Positions 25,615 through 34,418 are shown, counted from the first letter of the stretch. The stretch: 64,000 nucleotides of DNA from Neisseria sicca (GCF_003044565.1 NZ_POXG01000003.1:62001-126000), one strand, 5' to 3'. Program-made: numbers and translations. Notes: generated from the sequence alone by a model not told the origin.

Positions 25615-25820
25615 TGCCTTCAATTCAGGCGGCAGGCTGCTTCAGTCTTTCTTTAAAAAATAAATTACTTTTATTCTCAATTTGTTATCTATATTTAGTT
25701 TCATCTATACAAATCAGTTTTGTAGGTGTATCCTTCACTCGTTTCATACATTCATAAAAAATCTATCTTTAAAAAGGTCGTCTGAATTTGCCGACCTGAC
25801 ACAAATCCAAGGACACTGCC

Positions 25821-26294
25821 ATGACTGATTTTACCGTATGGGAAACCGCGCCGTTTGGTGCGACCATCGACCATATCCTGCAACGCTACCATGATGTACA
25901 CCGCGGGCAATTTGAAGAACTGGTTCCGTTGGCGCAAAAAGTTGCCGAAGTACACGCCGACAGTTTTCCGGCTGAAGTGCCGGAGTTGCTTGCCTATATG
26001 CAAAACGAACTGCTGATGCACATGATGAAGGAAGAGCGCATGCTGTTTCCGATGATCAAACAAGGCGTCGGTCGCGGAGCGGCAATGCCGATTAATGTGA
26101 TGATGCACGAGCATGAGGAACACGACCAAGCCGTAGCCAAGCTGCTTGAATTGACCAATAATCTGACTGTTCCCGAAAACGCTTGCGGAAGCTGGACGCG
26201 CCTGTATACATTGGCACGCGAAATGGTGGACGATTTGACCAACCATATCCATTTGGAAAATGAAATCCTGTTCCCGCGCGTATTGGCTTCTTAA
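25821..26294 (+). CDS. Hemerythrin-domain iron-sulfur cluster repair protein, DnrN/RIC-like
   Basis: 157 residues, helical. Di-iron ligands are visible as HILQRYHDVHR near residue 18, ELLMHMMKEERMLFP near residue 63, MMHEHEEHD near residue 94 and NHIHLENEILFPR near the C-terminus, the H/E spacing of the RIC (ScdA/YtfE/DnrN) family. These proteins repair iron-sulfur clusters damaged by nitric oxide or peroxide. The N-terminal ScdA domain with a CXXC motif present in longer family members is missing, so this is the short form. It is monocistronic, and no clear NsrR or FNR site was recognised in the leader. Confidence 0.87.
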   Translation: MTDFTVWETAPFGATIDHILQRYHDVHRGQFEELVPLAQKVAEVHADSFPAEVPELLAYMQNELLMHMMKEERMLFPMIKQGVGRGAAMPINVMMHEHEEHDQAVAKLLELTNNLTVPENACGSWTRLYTLAREMVDDLTNHIHLENEILFPRVLAS

Positions 26295-26309
26295 AAATAG
26301 AGCTTCTCC

Positions 26310-26345
26310 AAAGGTCGTCTGAAAATTGTTTTTCAGACGACCTTA
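26310..26345. terminator. Bidirectional uptake-sequence terminator
   Basis: AAAGGTCGTCTGAAAA pairs with TTTTCAGACGACCTT across a short loop, between convergent genes (the hemerythrin gene and the TonB-dependent receptor). Confidence 0.85.
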
Positions 26346-26389
26346 ATGTTTTGCCAGTACGCAAAGAGACTGTTTTCTGTTAGATGAAA

Positions 26390-29300
26390 TTACCATTTTC
26401 CCGTCAAACCGATGCGCAGGGTACGGCCCGGGGCGGGCATATAGGAACGGCTCATGGGGTCGAGGTAATAACGGTCGGTTAGGTTGCTGCCTGTGAGTTC
26501 CGCGCTGAAATGCTTGTTGAATTTGTAACGCACATAGGCATCTACGACAGTAACGGGCTGCCAGTTGGCGTTGCCGTTGTCGCTGCGGAAGGCTGTGCTG
26601 TTTGCGCCGTCGCGTTGCAGGTAGTAGTCGCGCCAGCGGGCGGAGGGCTGTTGTTTGTCTTCGACGCGGCTGTGGAAGGTCAGGCGCGAACCGATTTCGA
26701 GTTTTTCGTTTAGGAAGCGGCCGCCGAGGTTGGCTACGACCGACCAGCGCGGCTGGATGCGGTTGATCAGCCAGCCGCCGGTGAGGCCGCCGTTTTGACA
26801 GTAAGGCACGGGGAAAGTGCGTCCTTTTTGGACAAACATTTCCACATCATATTGCTGTTCGATGGCGCGGTGGTCGCAGACTTCGTTTTTCATGTTGCGC
26901 ACCACGCCTAAGTCGCCGAAGACACGGCCGTTGTCGAAGCGGGTTTGCAGCTCTAAGCCGCTGATGACTTGTTTGTCGTAATTGCTGATTTGCCAGGTGG
27001 TATAGTTGCGGTCGATGACGTTGCGGGTTTTGTTGTGGAAGTAGGTCAGGCGAACGTCCGCATAGCGCATTTTGGGCAACAGGCGGGTAAAGTCGTGGCT
27101 GAGGGAAATTTCCCAATTCCTAGCATGTTCGGGTTTGAGCGGGTAGCGGGTGCGGTCGAAGGGGATGCTGAACAGCTTGGCGATGCTGTGGTTGCCGAAA
27201 CCGAATGTGCCTTCATACATGCTGGGGAAGCGTTTGAATTCGGTGTAACGGGCAAACAGGCGGGTGTGGTCGCCGAGTTTGACGGTGGCAGAGAATATGG
27301 GGGCGAAGGCGTGGCCGCTTTTTTTCCATGAGTTGCGCAGTTCTTCTTCGGTCAGGTGCCGGTATTCGGCAACGGGGCTTTTTGCACCGATTAGTGTGCC
27401 GCCTTGGTATTTGTTTTCGACTTCTCCGGTGGCTTGATTGATGCCTTTTTCGGTAAATTGTTTCAGACGGCCGTCTGAAACGGGGTTTTCGCCGTTTTTC
27501 CAATAAATGCAGTTTCCTGCCGCAGGGTCTGTCGTGCAGTCGGTAAGCGGCATATAGCCCTGTTCTATATTGGCGGGCAGTGTGGTTGAATTGTTGTATT
27601 CTTCGCTTAAATCGGTCAGCTCTTGCGGCCACGGGAGGAAATCAGGGTAGCCGCTTTTCCGTCTTTCCGTTTCTTCGGGCATATTTTCCAACGCCCAGGC
27701 GTAATCGGGGACGGGCAGGGTGTTTATCCATGCCCAAAATTTTTGGTCGTATGCGTCCCATGCCGCGTGCGTACGCACCACTTCGGGGCTTTCTTCATAG
27801 GCTTTCAATGCGGCTTCGTATCTGGCTTTCAAATCCATGCGGGCGCGGTATTCTTCTGGAGTGGCCAGTCTGCTACCGATGGCGGCGACATTGCGGCTGT
27901 TTTCAGACAATACGTTAAATTCGCCTTCTGCTTCCAAGCGGTCGCGGTGTTTGGACAGATAATCGCGGACGAAGGTATCGGTCATGCGGTAGTCGGTATA
28001 GCGGCCTCCGGCGTTCAGGGTCAGCCACGGCGTCGGTTCGTATTTGAAGTTGAAGCCGACATTCCATTCATTGCGTTTTCCTTGGCGCGGCATGGTCATG
28101 GCGAAATTGGAGTTTAAGGTGGTTTCGGGGTCGTCCCACACCAGCTTGCGGTATTCGTCGTGCGGCAGGGCGAGTATCCAGCTGGTGTCGCTGCTGCCTT
28201 TGAGTTTTTCGCGTTGGTAATCGCCCGTCAGGGTCAGTTCGAGGGTGTCGGTCAGCTTCATGCGGTTGGACAAATTGATGCCTAAGCGGTTGTTTTTGGC
28301 GCGGTAGGCGGCAGCGTTGAAGACGGTAAAACGGTTGTTGGTGTTGGGCGGCAGTTTGTCCCATTCCGGCTCTTTGCCTTTGAAATACCAGTCTTCGGCG
28401 TATTTGTCGTTGAATGCTTTGTCGAGGAATAGGGTCGATGCAGGATAGCCGCCCGTGGAGTTGGTTTGCGAATTGTTGAACGTTCCCCAAATCCCCGCCT
28501 TCAAATCTATCCAGCGGCTGTTTTCGGGTTTCCAAGAGTAATCGAGATTGACGGCGGTCTGTTTTACCCATGCCTGCGGCCATTCCGCCATCAGCGTGCC
28601 TTTGGTGAGCCTACTCATATCGGTTTCGGTGGAACCGTCGGGTTTGAGCTTGCTGCCGCCGATGTTGCCGAACAGGATGCTGTACGGCATGATTTCGCCG
28701 AAACGGGTGTTGGTATGGCGTATGCCGAGCTGTATTTTTTGGTTGTCGGGCAGTTTAAGTGTGCCTTTTGCCAGCCATGAGCGCATATTCAGGGATGTGT
28801 TGGCCACTTCGCCGGACGGATGGTAATACATACCGACATTGGCGGTATATTGCTGAATATCGGTAACTTTTTTGGTAAATTCTTCCTCGGTCATGGAGCT
28901 GGCGTCGGAGATGTAGCCGTAGCGTTCCGCTCCCTTGCTGCCGGCAAAGTAATTGCCCTTGTCGCGCCATGCATAGGCAATCAAGCCGTCAAACACTTCG
29001 CCGCGCATACCGGCTGAAATGCGGAAGGCGTTGTCTTTAAATAATTTTCCTCGCCCGCCGAAACGTTGTTCCTGGCGGTCGCTATCGTCCAGCATAATCG
29101 CCCATTCCATGCGGTCGAAAGAATAGGGTTTGGGATAACGGCGGTAGTCCGTACCCCAAGTTTCAGCGTGGGCGTATTCCCGCTGTTTGATGGTATTGTT
29201 GCCGGTTTCCATCTTGACTTCCATGCCGAATTTTTGATCTTTCGGCACGACGTCGTCGATTTCCAGCGTTTTCATGCTGACCGAACCGCCTATGCCGGTG

Positions 29301-29791
29301 CGGATGTCGCGGTTTGCCGATGCGCCTTTTTCCACATACACGCTGCTAATAAGGTTCGGGTCGATGTAATTGCGGTTGGATATGCCTTCAAATCCTCTCC
29401 ATACGCTGATTGCCTGTTCCGTGCCGTCTACCGTTACCGGCACTTTTCCTTCGCCCTGAATGCCGCGTATGTTGGGATCGAGCGCGCCACTGTTGCGTGC
29501 GTCGCCGCTGTAAACTCCCGCCATACCGCCGATTAAATCGGCTACGCTGCTGCCGCGGTAGGTTTCGATTTCCTGTTTTCCTTTGTACAGGTTGCTGATG
29601 TCGCGGGTGTAGACTTGACTGCGGCCGCTTTTATCCCGGTTGCGCTGGGCTTTGACGGTAATGGTATCCATATGCACGCTTTGGGTGGGAGTAGCATTTT
29701 CCGCCCATAACGGTGTATGCCACAGCATACTCAAAAATAAAACCAATATTTTGGGTGTAGAGGGGAATTCGACGGATTTGACAGGTTTCAT
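26390..29791 (-). CDS. Very large TonB-dependent outer-membrane receptor, TdfG-like
   Basis: 1133 residues from MKPVKSVEF; in-frame sequence continues 76 codons upstream but lacks a signal peptide at its start. The chosen start has a signal peptide ending LWHTPLWA and the ribosome site AAAGGAAAA. Mature N-terminus: TonB box MDTITVKAQ, plug domain with VADLIGGMAGVYSGDA and NIRGIQGEGKVPVTVDG. The rest is a 22-strand barrel with exceptionally long loops, ending RTLRIGLTGKW with an aromatic residue. Size and plug motifs resemble TdfG and related haem/metal receptors of Neisseria. Ligand unknown; iron control is suggested by a candidate Fur box far upstream. Confidence 0.85.
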   Translation of the reverse strand: MKPVKSVEFPSTPKILVLFLSMLWHTPLWAENATPTQSVHMDTITVKAQRNRDKSGRSQVYTRDISNLYKGKQEIETYRGSSVADLIGGMAGVYSGDARNSGALDPNIRGIQGEGKVPVTVDGTEQAISVWRGFEGISNRNYIDPNLISSVYVEKGASANRDIRTGIGGSVSMKTLEIDDVVPKDQKFGMEVKMETGNNTIKQREYAHAETWGTDYRRYPKPYSFDRMEWAIMLDDSDRQEQRFGGRGKLFKDNAFRISAGMRGEVFDGLIAYAWRDKGNYFAGSKGAERYGYISDASSMTEEEFTKKVTDIQQYTANVGMYYHPSGEVANTSLNMRSWLAKGTLKLPDNQKIQLGIRHTNTRFGEIMPYSILFGNIGGSKLKPDGSTETDMSRLTKGTLMAEWPQAWVKQTAVNLDYSWKPENSRWIDLKAGIWGTFNNSQTNSTGGYPASTLFLDKAFNDKYAEDWYFKGKEPEWDKLPPNTNNRFTVFNAAAYRAKNNRLGINLSNRMKLTDTLELTLTGDYQREKLKGSSDTSWILALPHDEYRKLVWDDPETTLNSNFAMTMPRQGKRNEWNVGFNFKYEPTPWLTLNAGGRYTDYRMTDTFVRDYLSKHRDRLEAEGEFNVLSENSRNVAAIGSRLATPEEYRARMDLKARYEAALKAYEESPEVVRTHAAWDAYDQKFWAWINTLPVPDYAWALENMPEETERRKSGYPDFLPWPQELTDLSEEYNNSTTLPANIEQGYMPLTDCTTDPAAGNCIYWKNGENPVSDGRLKQFTEKGINQATGEVENKYQGGTLIGAKSPVAEYRHLTEEELRNSWKKSGHAFAPIFSATVKLGDHTRLFARYTEFKRFPSMYEGTFGFGNHSIAKLFSIPFDRTRYPLKPEHARNWEISLSHDFTRLLPKMRYADVRLTYFHNKTRNVIDRNYTTWQISNYDKQVISGLELQTRFDNGRVFGDLGVVRNMKNEVCDHRAIEQQYDVEMFVQKGRTFPVPYCQNGGLTGGWLINRIQPRWSVVANLGGRFLNEKLEIGSRLTFHSRVEDKQQPSARWRDYYLQRDGANSTAFRSDNGNANWQPVTVVDAYVRYKFNKHFSAELTGSNLTDRYYLDPMSRSYMPAPGRTLRIGLTGKW

Positions 29792-30058
29792 GATGGATTT
29801 TCCTTTGTTCGCAACAGCTTGAAAATAGGCGAAATCTGAAATGCTTCCAGATGGCATCGGAAAATAAAACGTGAACCGAATGTAATGGGATTGCAGCCAA
29901 TTGATTAAACGGTTTGTTCGAACCGTTGATATGGATGCGCTTGCTTCACGAAAGGGAAGGGCATTTTGATAAAACAAAGGAAATAGTTTACCGATTGTGT
30001 GGAAAGGAATGGCGGACAAAATGCTTTGTTTCTTTAGAGCTGCAAAATAACATAAATT
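29792..30058 (-). promoter_or_regulatory. Long leader of the receptor gene with an inverted repeat
   Basis: About 270 bases between the candidate Fur box and the start codon. It contains AACGGTT-TGTTCG-AACCGTT (29,908-29,927), a perfect 7-bp dyad that could be a protein site or RNA hairpin. The frame of the receptor stays open across most of it. Confidence 0.45.
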
Positions 30059-30077
30059 GATTATGATTATTATTTAT
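30059..30077 (-). promoter_or_regulatory. Candidate Fur box
   Basis: GATTATGATTATTATTTAT matches 13 of 19 positions of the Fur consensus (GATAATGATAATCATTATC) and sits in a very AT-rich stretch. It is upstream of the large TonB-dependent receptor, a gene class normally repressed by iron-loaded Fur. Confidence 0.55.
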
Positions 30078-30261
30078 ATAATAATTTTAACTAAAACCCG
30101 ATAATGTGTAAACAGACGCCAAGCAATATAACTTTGGCATTTTGGTACCTCGGGAAATCATATTTTTGAGTTCGGGGGAGCCAGGGTTGTATTGGATTTC
30201 GTAAAAAGTTTGCTGAGTTTAAAGTTGATTGAATGATGGCTTGAAGTTGATTTACCGACAT

Positions 30262-30309
30262 AAAAAGGTCGTCTGAAACTCCTGATTTCAGGTTTTTAGA
30301 CGACCTTTG
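30262..30309 (-). terminator. Uptake-sequence hairpin after the EEP-family gene
   Basis: AAAAAGGTCGTCTGAAACTCCTGA pairs with a right arm in which the uptake sequence is degenerate (TTTTTAGACGACCTTT). It lies 13 bases beyond the phosphodiesterase stop. Confidence 0.7.
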
Positions 30310-30321
30310 GCATTGGTGCGG

Positions 30322-31083
30322 TCAAGGCAGTTTGGGTCTGACTTTGACGCTTAAGGGTAAGTGGTCGGAGAGGCGTTGCCAGTTTTTGCCGTTGTGGATT
30401 TGGGAGTCTAGGACTTCCAGGTTGCGGGTATAGACGCGGTCGAGACTGAGGACGGGCAGGCGGGCGGGGAAGGTTTTGGGGCGTTTGCCGTTGCTGTCCA
30501 CGAATACTTCGTTCAGGTTCAAGGCGTTGCCTAAAGATAGGGCGGATTTTTGCCGCCAGTCGTTGAAGTCGCCGGCGAGAATCAGCGGGCTTTGCGGGTC
30601 GATGTGATGCACGACGTATTCGAAGATGGCGCGGTATTGTTTGGCGCGGTCGGGTTCGCGCAGGTTGAGGTGGGCGCACAGGCAGACGAGCGGGGTTTCC
30701 CAGCCTTCGGGCAGGACTTCGCAATGGAGTACGCCGCGCTGTTCGAGTTTGTTGACGCTGATGTTGAGGTTGTGGCGGGTTTCCAGCGGCAGGCGGCTGA
30801 GGATGGCGTTGCCGTGGTGGCGCTGCGGGTATACGGCGTTTTTGCCGTAGCTGCGGTTGTAGGAGAGGCGGTCGCCGAGAATGTCGTAATGCGGTTTTTC
30901 GGGAAAATCGGGCAGCCTGTTGCTGCGGGTCAGGTGTTGACCTTGCACTTCCTGTAAAAACAGGACATCCGAGCCTATGCCGTGCAGCTCTTCCGCCATG
31001 CTGTCCACTTGGACTTTGCGGTTGAGCGCGGACATGCCTTTGTGCATGTTGTATGAGGTGATGGTAATCGGGCGGGGGGACAT
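30322..31083 (-). CDS. Endonuclease/exonuclease/phosphatase family protein
   Basis: 253 residues of the EEP (DNase I-like) superfamily. The catalytic set is visible: SYNMHKG (metal-binding Asn), LFLQEVQGQ (metal-binding Glu), LILAGDFNDW (Asp/Asn pair) and LSDHLPLSV (the catalytic His with Asp). There is no signal peptide, so it is cytoplasmic. Family members include AP endonucleases, sphingomyelinases and cardiolipin-hydrolase neighbours (YbhP-like); the closest general match is the short bacterial YbhP type, substrate unknown. Monocistronic. Confidence 0.85.
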   Translation of the reverse strand: MSPRPITITSYNMHKGMSALNRKVQVDSMAEELHGIGSDVLFLQEVQGQHLTRSNRLPDFPEKPHYDILGDRLSYNRSYGKNAVYPQRHHGNAILSRLPLETRHNLNISVNKLEQRGVLHCEVLPEGWETPLVCLCAHLNLREPDRAKQYRAIFEYVVHHIDPQSPLILAGDFNDWRQKSALSLGNALNLNEVFVDSNGKRPKTFPARLPVLSLDRVYTRNLEVLDSQIHNGKNWQRLSDHLPLSVKVRPKLP

Positions 31084-31190
31084 GATGTGTAACCGTAGTG
31101 TGTGAATCGTTTGTCGTTGTATTGATAGTATAACACTGCAAGTGTTTGGTTTCAGTAAAGATTTGATGGTTGAGCGGCTGCTTGACGGTA

Positions 31191-31222
31191 AAACGTCGTC
31201 TGAAAGGTTTCAGACGACGTTT
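31191..31222. terminator. Variant uptake-sequence hairpin (AACGTCGTCTGAA)
   Basis: AAACGTCGTCTGAAA pairs perfectly with TTTCAGACGACGTTT over a GG loop. Both arms carry the same G-to-C change relative to the usual AGGTCGTCTGAA, so pairing is kept. It terminates the glycosyltransferase gene. Confidence 0.8.
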
Positions 31223-31247
31223 GAGGGGGAGATACTCGCAAAACGGT

Positions 31248-32801
31248 TTATTTTATGAACTCGTCCATGCCGTCTTCGCAGCGGATTTTTTGTTCGGACA
31301 GCGTGGCTTTGAGCAGGGCGTCGTTTTGCGGCAGGGCGTCGCGTTCGGCTTCGTGGTGCCAGAGGTGGTAGGCGATGCCGGCGAATTTGAGGTTGTGGCG
31401 TTTCATGCCATTATGGAAGAGGCGGGCGACGAACTCACTGTCTTCGCGTCCCCAGCCGACGAAACGGTTGTCGAAGCCGTTGACGGCGAGCGCATCGCTG
31501 CGGAAAAAGCCCATATTGCAGGTTTTGATGCCTTTGTGTTTGCGGCTGCTTTGTCTGCCGATCAGGGCGGACAGGCTGCGGAAGCGCAGGGCGGACAGGC
31601 GTTTTTCTATGCCTTGGCTGAACGCGGATAAATCGGGCAATTCGCCGGAATCTAGAATTTCTTCGGTGCGCGCTTGGGTCAGGATGACGCGCGAACCTTG
31701 TATCAGCCTGCCTTTGCGTGCGAGTTTGAGGTGGTCGGCGACGAAGGACGGGTCGAGTATCATGTCGCCGTCGATGAGGATGATGTAGTCGCTTTTTGCC
31801 TGCGCCAGCGCGCGGTTGCGCGATTCGGCGGCGCGGAAGCCGTCGTCCGGCCGCCAAGAATGTTTGACGGGGATGTCGGTGTGGCTGCGGATGAATTCGA
31901 CGATTTCGGCGGTGTCTTGGCGCGAACCGTCGTCTGCGACGATGATTTCGTCGGGCAGGCGGGTTTGCGCGAGTGCGGATTTTAAAACCAGCTCCAGCGC
32001 ATCGGGACGGTTGTAAGTGGTCACAATCAGGGCGACGCTGATGTTGCGGTTGCGCTCGTAAAGTTTGACGTATTTGTAGTACGAACCTTGAGCGTTGGCG
32101 ATGGAAATGGTCAGACCGTCCGCGCCGTAGGCGAAACCGCGTTTGAGCAGGTAGTTTTTGACAAACGATACGCTGCCGTGCAACAGGGCTTTGAAGGGTG
32201 AGCTGTCTTTTTTGTAGCGGTTTTCTTCGGCGTAGAGCGAGCTGTATTGCTGCATTTTTTGAATCAGCCCTTCGGCGTTTTCGAAGGAATAGTGTTTCAG
32301 ACGACCTTCGAGCGGACGGACGTTTGCATCGGGCGGCAAGATCAGCGATTCATGCACCTGACGGTCGGAAAAACGGGTAAAACGGCGGTGGTAAAGGCGC
32401 GGGATAATGTCGGGATACCAGCCGCAGGCTTTGATCAGGCGGCCGTTGTAGTGGTTCAGACGCGAGAGCGAGAAGATGTTTTGTTCTTTGTTTTCCGCTA
32501 CGGCTTTGCGGATGGCGGCAATCAGTTCGCCGTCTGCCACTTCGTCGCTGTCTATGCTGAATATCCAATTGTTTTGCGCGAGGCGGGCGGCAAGGTTTTT
32601 CATCGGGCCGAAGCCGATGAAGTCGTATTTGTAATAACTGACGTTGGTGAAGCGTTCGGCGATTTCGAAGGTGCGGTCGGTCGAGCCGTTGTCGAGCAGC
32701 AAAACTTCGTCGAAGTCTTGAAGCGCGGTCAATACTTCGGTCAGATAGCGTTCCGAGTTTTTGACCAACATGGCTGCTGTGGCGGGAATTTTCGGGTTCA
32801 T
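31248..32801 (-). CDS. Two-domain family 2 glycosyltransferase (LgtF-like plus galactosyltransferase-like)
   Basis: 517 residues, two GT-A domains in one chain. The N-terminal domain (about 1-250) resembles LgtF/KdtX-type lipooligosaccharide core glucosyltransferases: AAMLVKNSERYL, VLLLDNGSTDRT, SIDSDEVADGE, KACGWYPDIIPRLY. The C-terminal domain (about 255-517) is a second GT2 with VALIVTTYNRPDALE, IIVADDGSRQDT, ILIDGDMILDPSF and the GT7-like C-terminal GWGREDSEFVARLF. Two sugars could be added in sequence by one polypeptide, probably to lipooligosaccharide. No other oligosaccharide genes are adjacent. Confidence 0.85.
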   Translation of the reverse strand: MNPKIPATAAMLVKNSERYLTEVLTALQDFDEVLLLDNGSTDRTFEIAERFTNVSYYKYDFIGFGPMKNLAARLAQNNWIFSIDSDEVADGELIAAIRKAVAENKEQNIFSLSRLNHYNGRLIKACGWYPDIIPRLYHRRFTRFSDRQVHESLILPPDANVRPLEGRLKHYSFENAEGLIQKMQQYSSLYAEENRYKKDSSPFKALLHGSVSFVKNYLLKRGFAYGADGLTISIANAQGSYYKYVKLYERNRNISVALIVTTYNRPDALELVLKSALAQTRLPDEIIVADDGSRQDTAEIVEFIRSHTDIPVKHSWRPDDGFRAAESRNRALAQAKSDYIILIDGDMILDPSFVADHLKLARKGRLIQGSRVILTQARTEEILDSGELPDLSAFSQGIEKRLSALRFRSLSALIGRQSSRKHKGIKTCNMGFFRSDALAVNGFDNRFVGWGREDSEFVARLFHNGMKRHNLKFAGIAYHLWHHEAERDALPQNDALLKATLSEQKIRCEDGMDEFIK

Positions 32802-32804
32802 GAT

Positions 32805-32834
32805 GAGGTCGTCTGAAAAGAGGTCGTCTGAAAA
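32805..32834. repeat. Two uptake sequences in direct tandem
   Basis: GAGGTCGTCTGAAAA occurs twice head to tail (32,805-32,819 and 32,820-32,834) between the nucleoside hydrolase stop and the glycosyltransferase start. Unlike inverted pairs it cannot form a terminator. Confidence 0.93.
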
Positions 32835-32849
32835 ATCAAAATCGGGAAA

Positions 32850-33809
32850 TCAAGGCAGTTCGGCAATGGCGGCGGTCAGTTCTTCAAACATACGGTCGGC
32901 ATCGACTTCGATGATCCAAAGCGCGTTGGGCGTTTTGCCGGTCGTACCGTGCCAATCGACAGCGCACGCACCGGTGGACAGTCCGCTTTGCGTCTCCACA
33001 TCCACGCGGCACATCCTGCCTGCAAACAATTCGGGGAACACGGCGCAGATGACGGCGCAAGGGTCGTGCAGCGGACCGCCTTCCAAGCCGAACTGCTGAA
33101 TGTCGAAACGTTCGAAACTTTGCAGAATATCCGCCAAACGGCTGCCGTTGGCGTTTTTCAGACGACGTAGGCGATTCATGCGTTCGGAAGTGATTTGCGC
33201 CTTGTGGGTAACGTCCAGCGGCAAAACCGTAATCGGCGCGCCGCTTTGCAACACGATTTGCGCCGCGTGCGGGTCGGTGAAAAAATTGAACTCGGCGGCA
33301 GGCGTCATGTTGCCCGCTTCAAAATAATTGCCGCCCATCAAGACGATGCGTTTGATGGCGCGGACGGCTTCCGGCGCGATGCTCAACGCCAGCGCGATAT
33401 TGGTCAGCGGACCTATCGGACACAAGGTAATCGAAGCGTCTTCGGCGCGGCTCAAAGTTTCCACCAAATACGCAACCGCGTGCTGCTTTTGTAAAGGACA
33501 GCGCGGCTCGTGCAACGCTGTGCCGTCCAAGCCCGTTTTGCCGTGCACCGCTTCCGCGGTTTCCAATCCGCGCAACAAAGGCTTGACTGCGCCGGCGTAA
33601 ACGGGGAAATCTTCCTCGCCCGCCCAGTCGCAGATGATGCGCGCGTTTTTAGCCGTCAAATCCATACCGACATTGCCGGCGACGACGGTCATGCCCAAAA
33701 AATCGACCAAGCCGCGCCGTGCCAGACCGTGTGCCGCCAAAATGGCCGCGGCATCGTCCTGCCCAGGGTCGGTATCGATAATCAAACGGATTTTTTCGTT
33801 CATTGCCAT
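32850..33809 (-). CDS. Inosine-uridine preferring nucleoside hydrolase family protein
   Basis: 319 residues. The family signature RLIIDTDPGQDDAAAI at the N-terminus supplies the DTDPGxDD aspartates that bind calcium. FLGMTVVAGNVG and ITLCPIGPLTNIALAL follow, and LHDPCAVICAV near residue 240 carries the catalytic histidine and calcium-binding aspartate. It hydrolyses the N-glycosidic bond of ribonucleosides in salvage. Two in-frame ATGs lie two codons apart (33,809 and 33,803), and neither has a strong ribosome site. It is transcribed towards the glycosyltransferase and may be co-transcribed with it. Confidence 0.92.
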   Translation of the reverse strand: MAMNEKIRLIIDTDPGQDDAAAILAAHGLARRGLVDFLGMTVVAGNVGMDLTAKNARIICDWAGEEDFPVYAGAVKPLLRGLETAEAVHGKTGLDGTALHEPRCPLQKQHAVAYLVETLSRAEDASITLCPIGPLTNIALALSIAPEAVRAIKRIVLMGGNYFEAGNMTPAAEFNFFTDPHAAQIVLQSGAPITVLPLDVTHKAQITSERMNRLRRLKNANGSRLADILQSFERFDIQQFGLEGGPLHDPCAVICAVFPELFAGRMCRVDVETQSGLSTGACAVDWHGTTGKTPNALWIIEVDADRMFEELTAAIAELP

Positions 33810-33897
33810 CGCTTGCGCCGTCTATGTGGAAAGCGTGTATTTTAACCGATATACCGCTACAATACGCATTTCCTTTTTTCAGACGACCTCCTCCGAT

Positions 33898-33930
33898 ATG
33901 CAGCTTATCCTTGCGCCCATGCAGGGGCTT
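33898..33930 (+). pseudogene. dusC: 5' end of a tRNA-dihydrouridine synthase gene, interrupted after 11 codons
   Basis: MQLILAPMQGL followed by a stop. This matches the highly conserved N-terminus of DusC-type enzymes (L-L-A-P-M-x-G, the FMN-binding strand), which normally continues for about 320 residues. The coding sequence is cut right after the conserved motif, and prophage sequence follows. Several prophages and islands are known to integrate at the 5' end of dus genes, leaving the first codons on one side. The remainder of the gene should lie at the far end of the prophage. An uptake sequence sits in the leader. Confidence 0.7.
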
Positions 33931-34179
33931 TGAAGATGGGTTTTATGTTTCAATAGAATCAATGAATTGTAATTTTATTGAAGATTATGGTGTAAATATG
34001 GTTCAAAAAAGACGCCATTATCAAATCATATCGAATGAGCATGTTTTGTGGATGTGTGATTGCAAAATTGTGAATCTGAAATTGCATACAGTCAGGCAGT
34101 CAGGTTACGGTTGTTTGGGTACAGAAAACCAAGTAAACTAAAACTGTTTGATTGGAAAATGCTCCGCAAGGAGGAAATT
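33931..34179. other. Junction region between dus remnant and first prophage gene
   Basis: AT-rich 250 bases with no convincing gene. A 59-codon open frame (33,962-34,141) is open but has no ribosome site. The stretch probably contains the left attachment site and its flank. Confidence 0.5.
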
Positions 34180-34374
34180 ATGTTCAAAAAATCACTTTAT
34201 AAGGCTGCTTTGGCGTATTTCGGCGATAAGGTTGGGAGTCAGGAAAAAAAAGCGATTGCAGAAGGCATTGCTGCCGCTGCCAGCAATAGTGCTGAATTTG
34301 AACGGAAAAAGGTTTTGGTTGAAAAGGAAATCCGGGATGGAACGGCAAGAAGCAGAGGAAAACTGCCTGTATGA
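34180..34374 (+). CDS. Small protein of unknown function at the prophage edge
   Basis: 64 residues, MFKKSLYKAALAYFGDKVG at the start, then a KKAIAEGIAAAASNSAEFERKK helix and a charged C-terminus. AAGGAGG at 34,168-34,174, six bases before the ATG, is an excellent ribosome site, which supports real translation. No family was recognised; it is helical and Ala/Lys-rich. It is transcribed rightwards, against the phage early genes, and ends 45 bases before a terminator built from the AGGCCGTCTGAA uptake dialect. Confidence 0.6.
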   Translation: MFKKSLYKAALAYFGDKVGSQEKKAIAEGIAAAASNSAEFERKKVLVEKEIRDGTARSRGKLPV

Positions 34375-34418
34375 TTTTATCTACATCAATCATCTTGAGG
34401 TTGTTCTGAATAAAATTG

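Noticed and set aside
29792..30019. 76-codon N-terminal extension of the TonB-dependent receptor
   Set aside because: The extension does not begin with a signal peptide, whereas the internal start at 29,791 has one and a good ribosome site. An export protein would need the signal at its start.
33962..34141. 59-codon open frame between the dus remnant and the first phage gene
   Set aside because: No ribosome site, no recognisable family, and AT-rich junction sequence. It is left as unassigned.
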